NCBI GenBank assembly: GCA_016871395.1
Contig: VFYV01000011.1
Location: forward strand, 1-60,174
Origin: Actinomycetota bacterium
Lineage (GTDB): Bacteria; Actinomycetota; Acidimicrobiia; Acidimicrobiales; Ilumatobacteraceae
Direction of reading: 5' to 3'
DNA: 60,174 bases
The notes under the pieces were generated by a model. The model did not search any database. It had not been told where the DNA came from and saw only the letters and a list, made by a program, of their open reading frames with translations. Positions 51,891 through 60,174 of this stretch are shown here, one piece after another. A program made the translations under genes and the position numbers. Position 1 is the first letter of the stretch; each line of letters starts with the position of its first letter.

Positions 51891-52037
51891 TTTCTTCGTG
51901 GGCCGGTGTCAAAAACCCGATGCCGAGGTTCGCCTCCTCTGATCCACGTGCTCGGGATTGTTCGGAAATCAGTGAGCGGCGCCCACCCACCGCTGGTTAT
52001 GGTCCGTGCCGCGCCGACCGGACCACAGTCCCGCGTG
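51891..52037. other. Convergent intergenic gap
   Basis: Between the Gfo/Idh pair and the convergent PhyH operon. AGCGG (51975) and CCGCT (51990) can form a short stem that may act as terminator for one or both sides. Nothing else was recognised. Confidence 0.25.
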
Positions 52038-52907
52038 TCAGCCGCGTCGCCACACGATCGGGCAGTCGTCGTCGTGCAACTCGGCACCCTCCACGACATT
52101 GTGATGATGCGCCTTCTTCGGTGAGCCCGGCCGGGTGAGATACACGGTGTCATCACCGCAATAGCGCAGGCTGATCGCTCGTCGTTGACGAGTCGAGGTG
52201 TTCGGTCCCGCACCGTGAATCGTGCGGGCATGATGGATTGTGACGTCGCCCGGCTCGGTGTCGAAGGTGACGATCTGGCACTCACCTCGTTGTGACATCG
52301 ACTCCACATCGGGCACGGCGGTTCCCTCGGTTCCGGGAATAACCATGGACGAGACGAAAAAATTGGGCTGATAGATGTCGGGCCACGAGTGCGAACCGAC
52401 GACGAAGCGCACCGCACCGGAGTCCTCGGTCACAGAATCGAGTGGGCACCACATCGTACAGATCTTGGTCCCATCGCAGTGGAAGTAGCCGAGATCCTGA
52501 TGCCAAGCCGTCCGCTCGACCGTGCCCGATTCCTTGAACAGCACGCTGTCTTCCCACAAGTGAATCCGAGTCGACCTCATGATCCGCCCAGCGATGGCCG
52601 GAAGTGCGGAGTGGCACGAAAAGTCCCGAAACTCCCGGTGTTCCAGCCAATGATCGACTCCGGCGAAGAATTTGCCGCGCCCCGAGTCGGGGACGTCTTC
52701 GCGTTGGACCCTCTGCCCGCTCGCTGCGATGGCGTCACCCATCGCCGACAGATCGGCGACACCGTTCGTCTGCACGAGAGTGGCCACTGGATCGCTCATG
52801 TCGTGCAGCAACTTCGGATCGAGTAGGCCCCTCAGGCAAACGATCCCGTCACGCCAGAAAGTATCGACCTCGTCGTCGGTCACATCACGAAGCATCGAGC
52901 CATTCAT
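52038..52907 (-). CDS. Phytanoyl-CoA dioxygenase (PhyH)-family oxygenase
   Basis: 289 residues. PhyH enzymes are Fe(II)/2-oxoglutarate hydroxylases or halogenase relatives. Metal ligands are visible in TAWHQDLGYFHCDG (H-x-D) near 133 and HHARTIHGAGPNTS (His) near 228, followed by RRAISLRYCGDD with the Arg for 2OG. DWHQ and GSHSWPDI are usual landmarks. It would hydroxylate a small molecule, and the neighbouring Gfo/Idh and SDR could oxidise the new hydroxyl. It is the last gene of a three-gene operon on this strand, 2 bases after the SDR. Confidence 0.87.
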   Translation of the reverse strand: MNGSMLRDVTDDEVDTFWRDGIVCLRGLLDPKLLHDMSDPVATLVQTNGVADLSAMGDAIAASGQRVQREDVPDSGRGKFFAGVDHWLEHREFRDFSCHSALPAIAGRIMRSTRIHLWEDSVLFKESGTVERTAWHQDLGYFHCDGTKICTMWCPLDSVTEDSGAVRFVVGSHSWPDIYQPNFFVSSMVIPGTEGTAVPDVESMSQRGECQIVTFDTEPGDVTIHHARTIHGAGPNTSTRQRRAISLRYCGDDTVYLTRPGSPKKAHHHNVVEGAELHDDDCPIVWRRG

Positions 52908-52909
52908 AA

Positions 52910-53659
52910 TTACCCTTTCGCTGAAAATCCACCGTCCACGACGAGGGTGTGTCCCGTCATGAATCGACTCGCACTCGAGGCGAGAAACAAGACCGCGGGG
53001 GCGATTTCGTCGGGCTCGCCTATACGCCCCAGAGGTGTCCGGTCGAGATGGGGGCGCGTCAGCGCGTCGAGAGTCAGCATCGGTGCGGTCATCTTCGAAG
53101 CCACCAAGCCGGGAGCAATCGCATTCACACGAATGTTGCTACCGGCGTATCTGACCGCCAGCGTCTTCGTCATCTGAACGACCGCAGCTTTCGCCGCACC
53201 GTATCCAGGAACGAACTCGACGGCGAAAAAGGATGCGAGTGAGGCCAAATTGATCACGGCGGCGCCCCCCGCCAATTTGGAACGGCTCAAAGACGGTTGG
53301 AGTAATCGTGCCAAGCGAAACGCCGCCGAGACGTTTATCTGCAGGGACTCCTCGAAAACATCAGGGTCGTACTCGTCTCGCCCATTGGGCATCACCTGAC
53401 CCGCATTGTTCACGAGAACGTCGAGAGCGTCGATGGACCCGGCCAGGTCGCAAATCTGTTGCCGATCGCTCATGATGCACTGCCGGTAATCGAATCGTCT
53501 CAGATCACTTTCGTAGTCGTCGGTCGAACTGCGTGTTCCCGTGACGATGACGTGAGCCCCCGCAGCAGCGAAGGCCGAAGCAATCGCCAAGCCGATCCCG
53601 CTCGACCCACCTGTGACCAGTACCTCTGATCCGGTGAAATCGAAGTCGACGCTGTTCAC
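52910..53659 (-). CDS. Short-chain dehydrogenase of the sulfotransferase locus
   Basis: 249 residues from GTG 53659, chosen because GTGA overlaps the stop of the Gfo/Idh gene and AAAAGG precedes it (ATG 53674 would add 5 residues). Motifs: VLVTGGSSGIGLAIASAF (TGxxxGIG), NNAGQVMPNG near 87, LASLASFFA (Ser) near 133 and GYGAAKAAVVQMTK (Tyr, Lys) near 149, then APGLVASKM and the C-terminal TGHTLVVDGGFS. It likely interconverts a hydroxyl and ketone. Typical core length, with no extension. Confidence 0.9.
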   Translation of the reverse strand: MNSVDFDFTGSEVLVTGGSSGIGLAIASAFAAAGAHVIVTGTRSSTDDYESDLRRFDYRQCIMSDRQQICDLAGSIDALDVLVNNAGQVMPNGRDEYDPDVFEESLQINVSAAFRLARLLQPSLSRSKLAGGAAVINLASLASFFAVEFVPGYGAAKAAVVQMTKTLAVRYAGSNIRVNAIAPGLVASKMTAPMLTLDALTRPHLDRTPLGRIGEPDEIAPAVLFLASSASRFMTGHTLVVDGGFSAKG

Positions 53660-54654
53660 CAGACCTTTTCCCATTTCCTCGATCGCGCACTACGGACGAT
53701 GGCGTTGGCCGCCGCCACCTCTCCGAGAGAGTAGCGAGCATCAGCGTCCAAAGGTTTTCCATCGAGGATCGCGGCCTCGAAATCCCTCCAGACACCCCCG
53801 TAACTGTCCATGTAATTCCCGCGTCCGACGACCGTGCCCTGCCAGTCCTTGCCGTCGAACAATCTGACTTCACCCAATGCCGAGATCACGATCTCACCCG
53901 TAGTGCCGGTGAATTGGAAGTGGGGTTGCAGTCCGACAGCACCGGTCGCCAAGATCACGTCGAAACTGGCCACCACGCCCGACTGGAAAAGACACAGAGA
54001 ACGAACCAGGGATTCGCCCTCCATCTTCTCCCACAGACGACCGGTGACCGCGACAACCTCGTCGATCTCACCCAAGATCATCCGGAGAGGTCGCATCCAG
54101 TGGGAGCCAGTGTCCAAGGCGACTCCGCCGCCGGCAGACGCCTGGCGAAAACGCCACGATTGATCGCTGGGGTAGAACTCTTTGGTGATGCCAAAGTTGT
54201 GCCACGAGCGCGCAGTCACGATTTCGCCGATCGCTCCCTCGGCGACGAGCTTTTGCGCCATGACGACTTCGGGCCAATACTGGGCGTTCTCGGTCAGCAT
54301 GAAAACACGATCGCCGTGCCGAGCGGCAGTCGCCAAGATTCGTTCACAAGCATCCAGTGTCGGGGCCATTGGTTTCTCCAAAGCGACGTGAACGCCCGCC
54401 TCCAGAGCTTCGGTGACCAACTTTTCGTGAAGATCGTGAGGAACCAAAATCGCCAATGCGTCGACGCCGACGTCCAGTGCTTCGGTGATCGACGAGCAAG
54501 CGACACTATTGGTCGACGTCGCCAGTGTTTCGGCTTGGGCGGGCACGACGTCGACACAGGCGGTGATGGTCGTGCGTTCAGCATGTTTCAGTGCCGTCGC
54601 GTGCCATTGGGCGATGGCTCCACAACCGACGATTCCGAGCCGAACGCTCTCCAC
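53656..54654 (-). CDS. Gfo/Idh/MocA-family oxidoreductase 3
   Basis: 332 residues from GTG 54654. The N-terminus GIVGCGAIAQWHATALKHAE is a standard cofactor loop; VALEKPMAPTLDACERI near 92 is the EKP motif; AGGGVALDTGSHWMRPLRMIL near 171 gives Asp and His of the site. It is closest in style to sugar dehydrogenases of the family. First gene of the operon with the SDR and PhyH oxygenase; it diverges from the sulfotransferase across 48 bases. A TAGTCT box seven bases before the GTG suggests a leaderless message. Confidence 0.87.
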   Translation of the reverse strand: MESVRLGIVGCGAIAQWHATALKHAERTTITACVDVVPAQAETLATSTNSVACSSITEALDVGVDALAILVPHDLHEKLVTEALEAGVHVALEKPMAPTLDACERILATAARHGDRVFMLTENAQYWPEVVMAQKLVAEGAIGEIVTARSWHNFGITKEFYPSDQSWRFRQASAGGGVALDTGSHWMRPLRMILGEIDEVVAVTGRLWEKMEGESLVRSLCLFQSGVVASFDVILATGAVGLQPHFQFTGTTGEIVISALGEVRLFDGKDWQGTVVGRGNYMDSYGGVWRDFEAAILDGKPLDADARYSLGEVAAANAIVRSARSRKWEKVW

Positions 54655-54702
54655 CTCGGGCAGACTACTATCTGGTGGAAGTCACCGGAACAATGGGGCC
54701 CA
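54655..54702. promoter_or_regulatory. Short divergent promoter region with overlapping -10 boxes
   Basis: In the 48 bases between the Gfo/Idh and the sulfotransferase genes TACTAT (54666-54671, plus) and TAGTCT (54667-54662, minus) share two positions. On the minus strand TTCCGG lies 17 bases upstream. RNA polymerase can therefore occupy only one side at a time, which couples the two operons. Confidence 0.45.
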
Positions 54703-55956
54703 ATGCCGACGAAAATCCGCATCTCCGATCTGGGCGATCCGCAGTTGAGCGACATTCAACAAATGGCTCGAGATTATGGAGACAGCCTGTCCCTGGACAT
54801 GTCGTCAGCGGGCGTCTTGGGAGATGCCATCGCTCGTACCGGACTCGATGACTTTGGTCCGATGGACTTCGTCGACCGACTCGACATGTGGCTGGAAGAA
54901 GTTGCGAGCGACCCGGATCGTCTCGGTATCGGCCAGCTTTCCCTGCGGAACAGTTGTGTGCGTTACGCGGCGAATCGTCTCTTGACGCGTGATCTACTCC
55001 GTCGTCATCCCGAGATCCACGACATCAAGATCACCCGACCGATAATCATCGTCGGATTACCGAGAACAGGTACGACCCACCTGTTGAACGTCCTCTCAGC
55101 CGACACCAGGCTGCGCTCGATGCCTCTGTGGGAGAGTTACGAACCGATCGCGATGCCTCATGAGGCGCCCGGGGACGATGGTGTCGACCCACGCTATGCG
55201 CGGTGTGCCCGGGAGTGGGAGCAGATGCAGATGGTGACGCCGCACGTCGCCTTGATGCACCCGATGGACCCGGATCACGTGCACGAGGAAATCGAGTTGA
55301 TGCTGCCGGACTTTTCCTCCTACAACCTGGAGTGGGTCGCGCGCTGCCCACGTTGGCGGGATTACTACCTCTCCCACGATCAGCAGCCCCATTACGACTA
55401 CATGCACACGATGCTCAAAGTGCTGACGTTTCTACGTCCGCGAAGCCGCTGGATCCTCAAGTCACCGCAACACTTCGAGCAAATCGGTCCTTTGCTCAGG
55501 ACCTTTCCCGATGCAACCATTGTCATGACTCATCGTGACCCGGTGTCGGTGATTCAGTCCGCGGCCACGATGATGACCTACGCGGCGCGTATGGCGTATC
55601 GAACGATCGATCCTGGTTGGTACATCGACTACTGGACCGACCGGATCGAGAAGCTGCTGACGGCCGCGGTGCGTGACGTGCATCTGATCCCCGAGGGTCG
55701 ACGAGTCGACGTGCGTTTCCAGGATTTCATGGCTGATGATCGAGCGACGATTCAGCGGGTGTTCGAGTTCGCCGGCCACTCCCTCGATGAGCAGGCGACG
55801 CGACAGATCGAGCAGAGACTCGAGAATCGTTCGCGAGAGGGGCAGGCGACCGTGGAGTACGACGTGCGAGCGGATTTCGGGCGTCAGCCAGCAGAGATTC
55901 GGGAGCGATTCGTGGCCTACATGGAGAAATTCGGCGTCGACGCGGAGGTGAGATGA
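54703..55956 (+). CDS. PAPS-dependent sulfotransferase family protein
   Basis: 417 residues from ATG 54703. IIVGLPRTGTTHLLNVLS near 118 is the 5'-phosphosulfate binding loop, and ATIVMTHRDPVSVIQSAATM near 270 is the 3'-phosphate motif (Arg, Ser). The central helical part WESYEPIAMPHEAPGDDG and the WILKSPQHFEQIGPLL stretch are typical of the bacterial Sulfotransfer_3 family. It would transfer sulfate from PAPS, made by the cysD/cysNC proteins nearby. The acceptor is unknown. Ends one base before the MBL-gene start. Confidence 0.88.
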   Translation: MPTKIRISDLGDPQLSDIQQMARDYGDSLSLDMSSAGVLGDAIARTGLDDFGPMDFVDRLDMWLEEVASDPDRLGIGQLSLRNSCVRYAANRLLTRDLLRRHPEIHDIKITRPIIIVGLPRTGTTHLLNVLSADTRLRSMPLWESYEPIAMPHEAPGDDGVDPRYARCAREWEQMQMVTPHVALMHPMDPDHVHEEIELMLPDFSSYNLEWVARCPRWRDYYLSHDQQPHYDYMHTMLKVLTFLRPRSRWILKSPQHFEQIGPLLRTFPDATIVMTHRDPVSVIQSAATMMTYAARMAYRTIDPGWYIDYWTDRIEKLLTAAVRDVHLIPEGRRVDVRFQDFMADDRATIQRVFEFAGHSLDEQATRQIEQRLENRSREGQATVEYDVRADFGRQPAEIRERFVAYMEKFGVDAEVR

Positions 55957-55957
55957 G

Positions 55958-57229
55958 ATGGGCGTGGGTGAGGTCGAGCAGCAGGTCGATGTTCTCATCG
56001 ATACCCGTCCGGGCAAGGAGTTGTTGGAGCCCAAGTACGAAGATGTCGCGTATGAAGTCGCTCCGAACATCTACCGCTCAGGGGGTTCGACTGCCGCCTA
56101 CATGATCGTCCACGACGCTGGACGCATCATCGTCAACACCGGTATGGGCTTCGAGGCGGTGCACCACAAGGCGGTTTTCGACGCGATTTGTCCGGGACCT
56201 ACGACCCACATCTTGACGACGCAGGCCCACGTGGACCATGTCGGAGGGGTCGGGTTGTTTCGTGAACCCGAAACGGTTTACATCGCCCAGGCCAACAACC
56301 CGGCATGTCAGGGGGACGACGCGCGAATCGCCAGCCTGCGCTTGCGAACCGCCCAAGTGTGGTTCGACGTTTCGGGGGCCGCCGCGCAGCGGTTCGCTCG
56401 GCAACATCCCGGAATTCCGATGCGACAGGACAAACCGGTACCCGATGTCATGTTCGGGGATTTCCACGAATTCACGACGGGAAATCTCGAGGTTCAGCTG
56501 ATTGCCGCGTCGGGCGAGACCATCGATTCGATGATTGTTTTTCTGCCTCGAAGTCGCATCGCCCTCATTTCGAATCTGCTCGGACCCCTTTTCCCGCACT
56601 TTCCGAATTTGAACACGTTGCGCGGTGATCGCTACCGCCTCGTCGAGCCCTACTTGGCGACCGTGGACAAGTTGCGCTCTTTGCATCCGCGGATGATCAT
56701 CCCTGGACGGCATCTGCCGATCGAAGGAACCGAGTTGCTCGATGCCTGTTTGGCCCGTTTGCATGGCGCGGTCGATTTCGTCCATCGCAAAACCTTGGAG
56801 GGAATGAACGCGGGCACGGATGTCTTCACGTTGATGAAGGAAATCGTCTTACCACCCGAACTTCGGGTCGGGCAGGGCTATGGCAAGGTCGCGTGGGCGG
56901 TGCGAACGATTTGGGAGACCTACATGGGATGGTTCCACCTGCAGTCGTCGACCGAGTTGTACCCCGTTCAGTCGAGGGAGGCCACGAGTGAGTTGGTGCA
57001 ACTCGTGGGGGTGGAGGCGGCCTGCGATCGGGCGGCGGTGTTGGCCGCCTCGGGAGAGCCGGTTTTGGCGATTCACATCGCTGAGGCCATCTTGTCGATA
57101 GCGCCCGCGCACGAGGGGGCGGCCAAGGTCATGGTGACGGCCCATGAGGTCCTTTTGGCAACCGGAGGGGACGTGAGCTTTTGGGAATCGGGCTGGCTTC
57201 GTAGCCAGGCCGACAAGTGGCGATCGTAG
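55958..57229 (+). CDS. Metallo-beta-lactamase-fold protein resembling alkylsulfatases
   Basis: 423 residues. The MBL part has THILTTQAHVDHVGGVGLF near 85-104: H-x-D-H is kept, but the first His of T-H-x-H-x-D-H is Gln. Later come LIAASGETIDSMIVFLP and NLNTLRGDRYRLVEPYL, which line up with the T-P-G-T-E-A and N-L-Y-T-L-R-G stretches of SdsA1-type alkylsulfatases. A C-terminal helical part (ETYMGWFHLQSSTEL, then TSELVQLVGVEAACDRA) resembles the alkylsulfatase dimerisation domain. It begins one base after the sulfotransferase. A sulfatase, or another hydrolase with a changed metal site, are both possible. Confidence 0.75.
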   Translation: MGVGEVEQQVDVLIDTRPGKELLEPKYEDVAYEVAPNIYRSGGSTAAYMIVHDAGRIIVNTGMGFEAVHHKAVFDAICPGPTTHILTTQAHVDHVGGVGLFREPETVYIAQANNPACQGDDARIASLRLRTAQVWFDVSGAAAQRFARQHPGIPMRQDKPVPDVMFGDFHEFTTGNLEVQLIAASGETIDSMIVFLPRSRIALISNLLGPLFPHFPNLNTLRGDRYRLVEPYLATVDKLRSLHPRMIIPGRHLPIEGTELLDACLARLHGAVDFVHRKTLEGMNAGTDVFTLMKEIVLPPELRVGQGYGKVAWAVRTIWETYMGWFHLQSSTELYPVQSREATSELVQLVGVEAACDRAAVLAASGEPVLAIHIAEAILSIAPAHEGAAKVMVTAHEVLLATGGDVSFWESGWLRSQADKWRS

Positions 57230-57310
57230 GGAGACTCGGCGATCGTCGCGGTGATCGACCCTGTCATTCGTGAGGCGATTGCCCGACTCATTCGACCGAC
57301 CACGGCTCCC
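57230..57310. other. Convergent gap between MBL gene and cysNC
   Basis: 81 bases; a small self-complementary element (GCGATCGTCGC) is the only structure seen. Confidence 0.25.
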
Positions 57311-59218
57311 TCATCGCTGGTCGAAAACACCTCGTGAATCCAGCACGGTAAGCAGGACTCGCACACACTCATCGACGCTCGAGGCCGACGTGTCGAGCCG
57401 TACATCGGGGTTGGTGGGAGTCTCGTACGGCGAGTTCACTCCGGTGAAGTTCGGGATGAGCCCCGCCTTGGCCTTCGCGTACAAGCCCTTCGGATCGCGA
57501 CTCTCGACCAAATCGAGGGGAGCATCGACGAAAACCTCGATGAAATCGGACGATCCGATGATTTCGGCGGCTCGCTCCCGTTCGGATCGAAAGGGTGAAA
57601 TGAACGAAACGATGGTGACGATCCCCGCATCGACGAAAAGCTTCGCGACTTCCGCCACCCGCCGGATGTTTTCTGCTCGGTCAGCCTCCGTGAAACCCAA
57701 ATCGGCGTTGAGCCCGTGTCTGACGTTGTCTCCATCGAGAACGAACGTGCGAAGGCCCCGGCGATGGAGATCGACTTCGAGAGCGTTCGCAATCGTCGAC
57801 TTCCCGCTTCCGGACAGGCCGGTGAGCCAGATCACCAAGGCTTTTTGCTGGTTCAGTTGCTCGCGTTGTTCACGACCGACCGACAACTCCTGCCACCGAA
57901 TGTTCTCGGCCCGGCGCAACGAGTGTTGGATCATTCCGGCCCCAACGGTGCTGTTGCTTCTCCGATCGATCAACACGAAGGCCCCGGTGTTTCGATCGAC
58001 GTCGTACGGGTCGAAAGCGATCGGGGCGGCAGTCGAAACATTGCAGAGTCCGATTTCGTTCAAGCCGAGAGTGAGCGCCGGTACCTGCTCGTTCGAATTG
58101 ACGTCGATTCGACATTTCAAACGATCGACGTGTGCCCGCACCTCCTTGCTCCCGATCTTCAGGAGATACGAGCGTTGAGGAATCATCTCACTCTCCGCCA
58201 ACCACACCAATCGGGCCTCGAAATGATCGGTGATCGTGGGTGGCTCCACGACCCCCGACAGAAGATCACCCCGGCTGACATCGATCTCATCTTCGAGGAG
58301 GATGCACACACTCTCGCCGGCGACGGCCACCTCACGGACCCCGTCGAAGTCGGCGAAGTCGGCGACGGCGGTTTCGCGACCACTCGGGTTCACGCGAACA
58401 CGATCGCCCCGCGAAATGATTCCGCTGGAGATCGTTCCCATGTAACCACGAAAGTCGGGGTTCGGACGAGAGACTCCTTGGACCGACATTCGGAACGGAC
58501 GGGAAGAATCGTGCCCGCGCACGGGCAGGGTCTCAGCGATTTCGAGGACCGAAGGTCCGGTGTACCAGGGCATGTTCGTCGAGGGGAGCGACAGATTTTC
58601 ACCGGTCAACGCGCACACCGGAACCACATGGACACCCTCGAAACGCAGTGATCGAGCGAATTCGAGAAACTGCGTGGAGACGGCGGCGAAAACGTCCTCG
58701 TGGTAGCCGACGAGATCGAGTTTGTTCACCGCCACGACCACGTTCTTGATACCGAGAATATCGACGAGTAACGAGTGTCGCCGTGTCTGGGTCGACACAC
58801 CTTTACGAGCGTCGATCAAGATGACCGCAAGTTCGGCGGTGGATGCCCCGGTCACCATGTTGCGGGTGTACTGCTCGTGACCCGGCGTGTCGGCAACGAT
58901 GAAGGCGCGTTTGTCGGTGGCGAAAAATCGATACGCCACATCGATCGTGATTCCCTGTTCGCGCTCCGCCTGTAGACCGTCAGTCAGGAGTGCGAAGTCG
59001 ATCGTGTCCCCTTGGGTGCCGTGATGCCGTGAATCGTCCGCCAACGACGCCAGTTGATCGTCGAAGATCTGTTTCGAGTCGTAAAGAAGGCGACCGATCA
59101 TCGTGCTCTTCCCGTCGTCCACGCTTCCACAGACGAGCAAGCGCAGAAGGTCCTTTGCTTGTTGGGTTTCGATGAAGTCAGCGACGGCATCGGCGGCCTG
59201 CTCGGGCGCGGACCGCAT
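57311..59218 (-). CDS. cysNC: Sulfate adenylyltransferase large subunit fused to APS kinase
   Basis: 635 residues. Residues 1-430 are CysN: GTPase P-loop CGSVDDGKSTMIGRLL near 31, DTPGHEQYTRNM (G3), NKLDLVGY (G4), then the beta-barrel domains. From about 450, CysC: LTGLSGSGKSTIANAL, VLDGDNVRHGLNADLGF, RAENIRRVAEVA, and SFISPFRSERERAAEI (the phosphorylated Ser position), and the closing GVNSPYETPTNPDV. With CysD it makes APS at the cost of GTP, then PAPS. The fusion is usual in actinobacteria. One-base overlap with cysD (TGATG). Confidence 0.95.
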   Translation of the reverse strand: MRSAPEQAADAVADFIETQQAKDLLRLLVCGSVDDGKSTMIGRLLYDSKQIFDDQLASLADDSRHHGTQGDTIDFALLTDGLQAEREQGITIDVAYRFFATDKRAFIVADTPGHEQYTRNMVTGASTAELAVILIDARKGVSTQTRRHSLLVDILGIKNVVVAVNKLDLVGYHEDVFAAVSTQFLEFARSLRFEGVHVVPVCALTGENLSLPSTNMPWYTGPSVLEIAETLPVRGHDSSRPFRMSVQGVSRPNPDFRGYMGTISSGIISRGDRVRVNPSGRETAVADFADFDGVREVAVAGESVCILLEDEIDVSRGDLLSGVVEPPTITDHFEARLVWLAESEMIPQRSYLLKIGSKEVRAHVDRLKCRIDVNSNEQVPALTLGLNEIGLCNVSTAAPIAFDPYDVDRNTGAFVLIDRRSNSTVGAGMIQHSLRRAENIRWQELSVGREQREQLNQQKALVIWLTGLSGSGKSTIANALEVDLHRRGLRTFVLDGDNVRHGLNADLGFTEADRAENIRRVAEVAKLFVDAGIVTIVSFISPFRSERERAAEIIGSSDFIEVFVDAPLDLVESRDPKGLYAKAKAGLIPNFTGVNSPYETPTNPDVRLDTSASSVDECVRVLLTVLDSRGVFDQR

Positions 59219-60111
59219 CAGAAGTAACCTTCGGCTTTCTTCTTCTCCATCGAGCCCGTTTGGTCGTGATCGATCATGCGACCTTGACGCTCGGAGGTTC
59301 GGCTCGTGAACATCTCGGCGAGGATCATCGATAAGTCGGTCGCCTCGCTTTCCACTGCGCCGGTGAGCGGATAGCAGCCCAGGGTTCGAAATCTGACCAT
59401 CTTTTCCTCGACAACCTCGTCGGCCCGTAATTTCATCCGTTCATCATCGACCATGATCATCATCCCGTCTCGCACGACGATGGGGCGCTTCTTGGCGAAA
59501 TAAAGGGGCACGACCGGAATGTCTTCGGCGTGGACGTATTGCCAAACGTCGAGCTCCGTCCAGTTGGACAGGGGGAAGACTCGGATGGACTCTCCGGGAG
59601 CGTGTCGGGCGTTGTAGATGTTCCACAACTCCGGTCTTTGATTTTTCGGATCCCACGCATGTTGCGACGTTCGGAAGGAGAAGACCCTCTCCTTGGCCCG
59701 TGACCTCTCCTCGTCTCGACGTGCACCCCCGAAAGCGAGGTCGAAGCCTCCTTGGTCCAGTGCCTGTCTGAGACCCTCCGTTTTCCAAAGATCGGTGTGC
59801 ATCGACGAGCCGTGTTCGAACGGGTTGATGTTCAGCCGTACGCACTCGGGGTTGATGTGGACGATGAGATCGATACCGGGATCATTCGCCATCTCGTCGC
59901 GAAAGGTGATCATCTCCTTGAACTTCCAGGTCGTGTCGACGTGCAGGAGCGGAAAAGGCAACGGTGCCGGAAAAAACGCCTTCCGGGCGAGGTGCAACAT
60001 CACCGAACTGTCCTTGCCGATCGAATACAACATGACGGGCTTTTCAGCTTGCGCGACGGCTTCTCGAATGATGAACATCGCCTCGGCTTCCAAGGACCGC
60101 AGGTAACTCAT
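59218..60111 (-). CDS. cysD: Sulfate adenylyltransferase small subunit
   Basis: 297 residues. The PP-loop [20 protein letters not shown] (SxGKDS) near 27 binds [40 protein letters not shown] near 150 and [14 protein letters not shown] near 203 are strong family landmarks. The C-terminal [21 protein letters not shown] is typical CysD. It activates sulfate with CysN. No transporter, PAPS reductase (cysH) or sulfite reductase is next to it in the window, so PAPS for sulfation is a likely use. A purine-rich ACGAGGGGACGA before the ATG is a ribosome binding site. Confidence 0.96.
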   Translation of the reverse strand: MSYLRSLEAEAMFIIREAVAQAEKPVMLYSIGKDSSVMLHLARKAFFPAPLPFPLLHVDTTWKFKEMITFRDEMANDPGIDLIVHINPECVRLNINPFEHGSSMHTDLWKTEGLRQALDQGGFDLAFGGARRDEERSRAKERVFSFRTSQHAWDPKNQRPELWNIYNARHAPGESIRVFPLSNWTELDVWQYVHAEDIPVVPLYFAKKRPIVVRDGMMIMVDDERMKLRADEVVEEKMVRFRTLGCYPLTGAVESEATDLSMILAEMFTSRTSERQGRMIDHDQTGSMEKKKAEGYF

Positions 60112-60174
60112 GTGTCGTCCCCTCGTCCCCGACAGAACACGGTCGTATCCGTGCCGGCGGACGGTGTGATGGTG
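60112..60174 (-). promoter_or_regulatory. Upstream region of cysD (incomplete)
   Basis: The last 63 bases lie upstream of cysD. GAGGGG (60125-60120 minus) is a good Shine-Dalgarno site; the promoter is beyond or near the window edge. No other gene is visible. Confidence 0.3.

Overview
The window is a dense, high-GC bacterial chromosome segment with about 55 protein genes, almost no intergenic space, and no RNA genes, insertion sequences or CRISPR arrays that I could see. It points to an actinobacterium, probably a free-living lineage of the Acidimicrobiia type. The reasons are coenzyme F420 genes (fbiA, fbiB), a prfB-ftsE-ftsX block without a prfB frameshift, a DUF3499-type zinc protein, an ACT-fused malic enzyme, and many start codons with a -10 box 6-7 nt upstream and no Shine-Dalgarno site (leaderless mRNAs). 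Genus assignment is inference; no marker gene was compared.

Layout. 1-21.5 kb is an envelope and core block: NDP-sugar pyrophosphorylase, an epimerase-fold protein lacking its catalytic residues, fbiB/fbiA, a GT-B glycosyltransferase with an in-frame minisatellite, gmd, a flippase, a very large GT2 membrane glycosyltransferase with a DUF5719-like exported partner and a thioredoxin-fold protein, ftsH, DUF3499, a CPBP protease, a GT-C-like membrane protein, phosphomannomutase, a Trm112-like protein and ahcY. This recalls the mycobacterial manB/manC-fbiAB-sahH neighbourhood. The pyrophosphorylase, mutase and gmd could together supply GDP-mannose and GDP-6-deoxy-sugars to the glycosyltransferases.

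21.5-27.3 kb holds a YczE/YitT-like membrane protein, two paralogous amidohydrolases around an SDR, comF and a HAD hydrolase. 27.3-40.7 kb is housekeeping: secA, prfB, ftsE, ftsX, an enoyl-CoA hydratase/truncated globin pair, the menB-rRNA methyltransferase-purU operon, two L,D-transpeptidases, another crotonase and surE. 40.7-49.7 kb is catabolic/accessory: SDR plus amidotransferase, esterase, 2OG-Fe(II) oxygenase, acyl-CoA synthetase, a small lipoprotein, a TetR regulator with two matching palindromic operators, a limonene-epoxide-hydrolase-like protein with a membrane partner, and malic enzyme.

49.9-60.1 kb is the most interesting part. It contains three different Gfo/Idh/MocA oxidoreductases, a PhyH-type dioxygenase, an SDR, a sulfotransferase, an alkylsulfatase-like metallo-beta-lactamase protein with an altered metal motif, and cysD plus a cysN-cysC fusion that would make PAPS. 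No PAPS reductase or sulfite reductase is in the window. I read this as a candidate locus for making, and perhaps removing, a sulfate ester on a sugar- or cyclitol-like molecule. That is inference from gene content.
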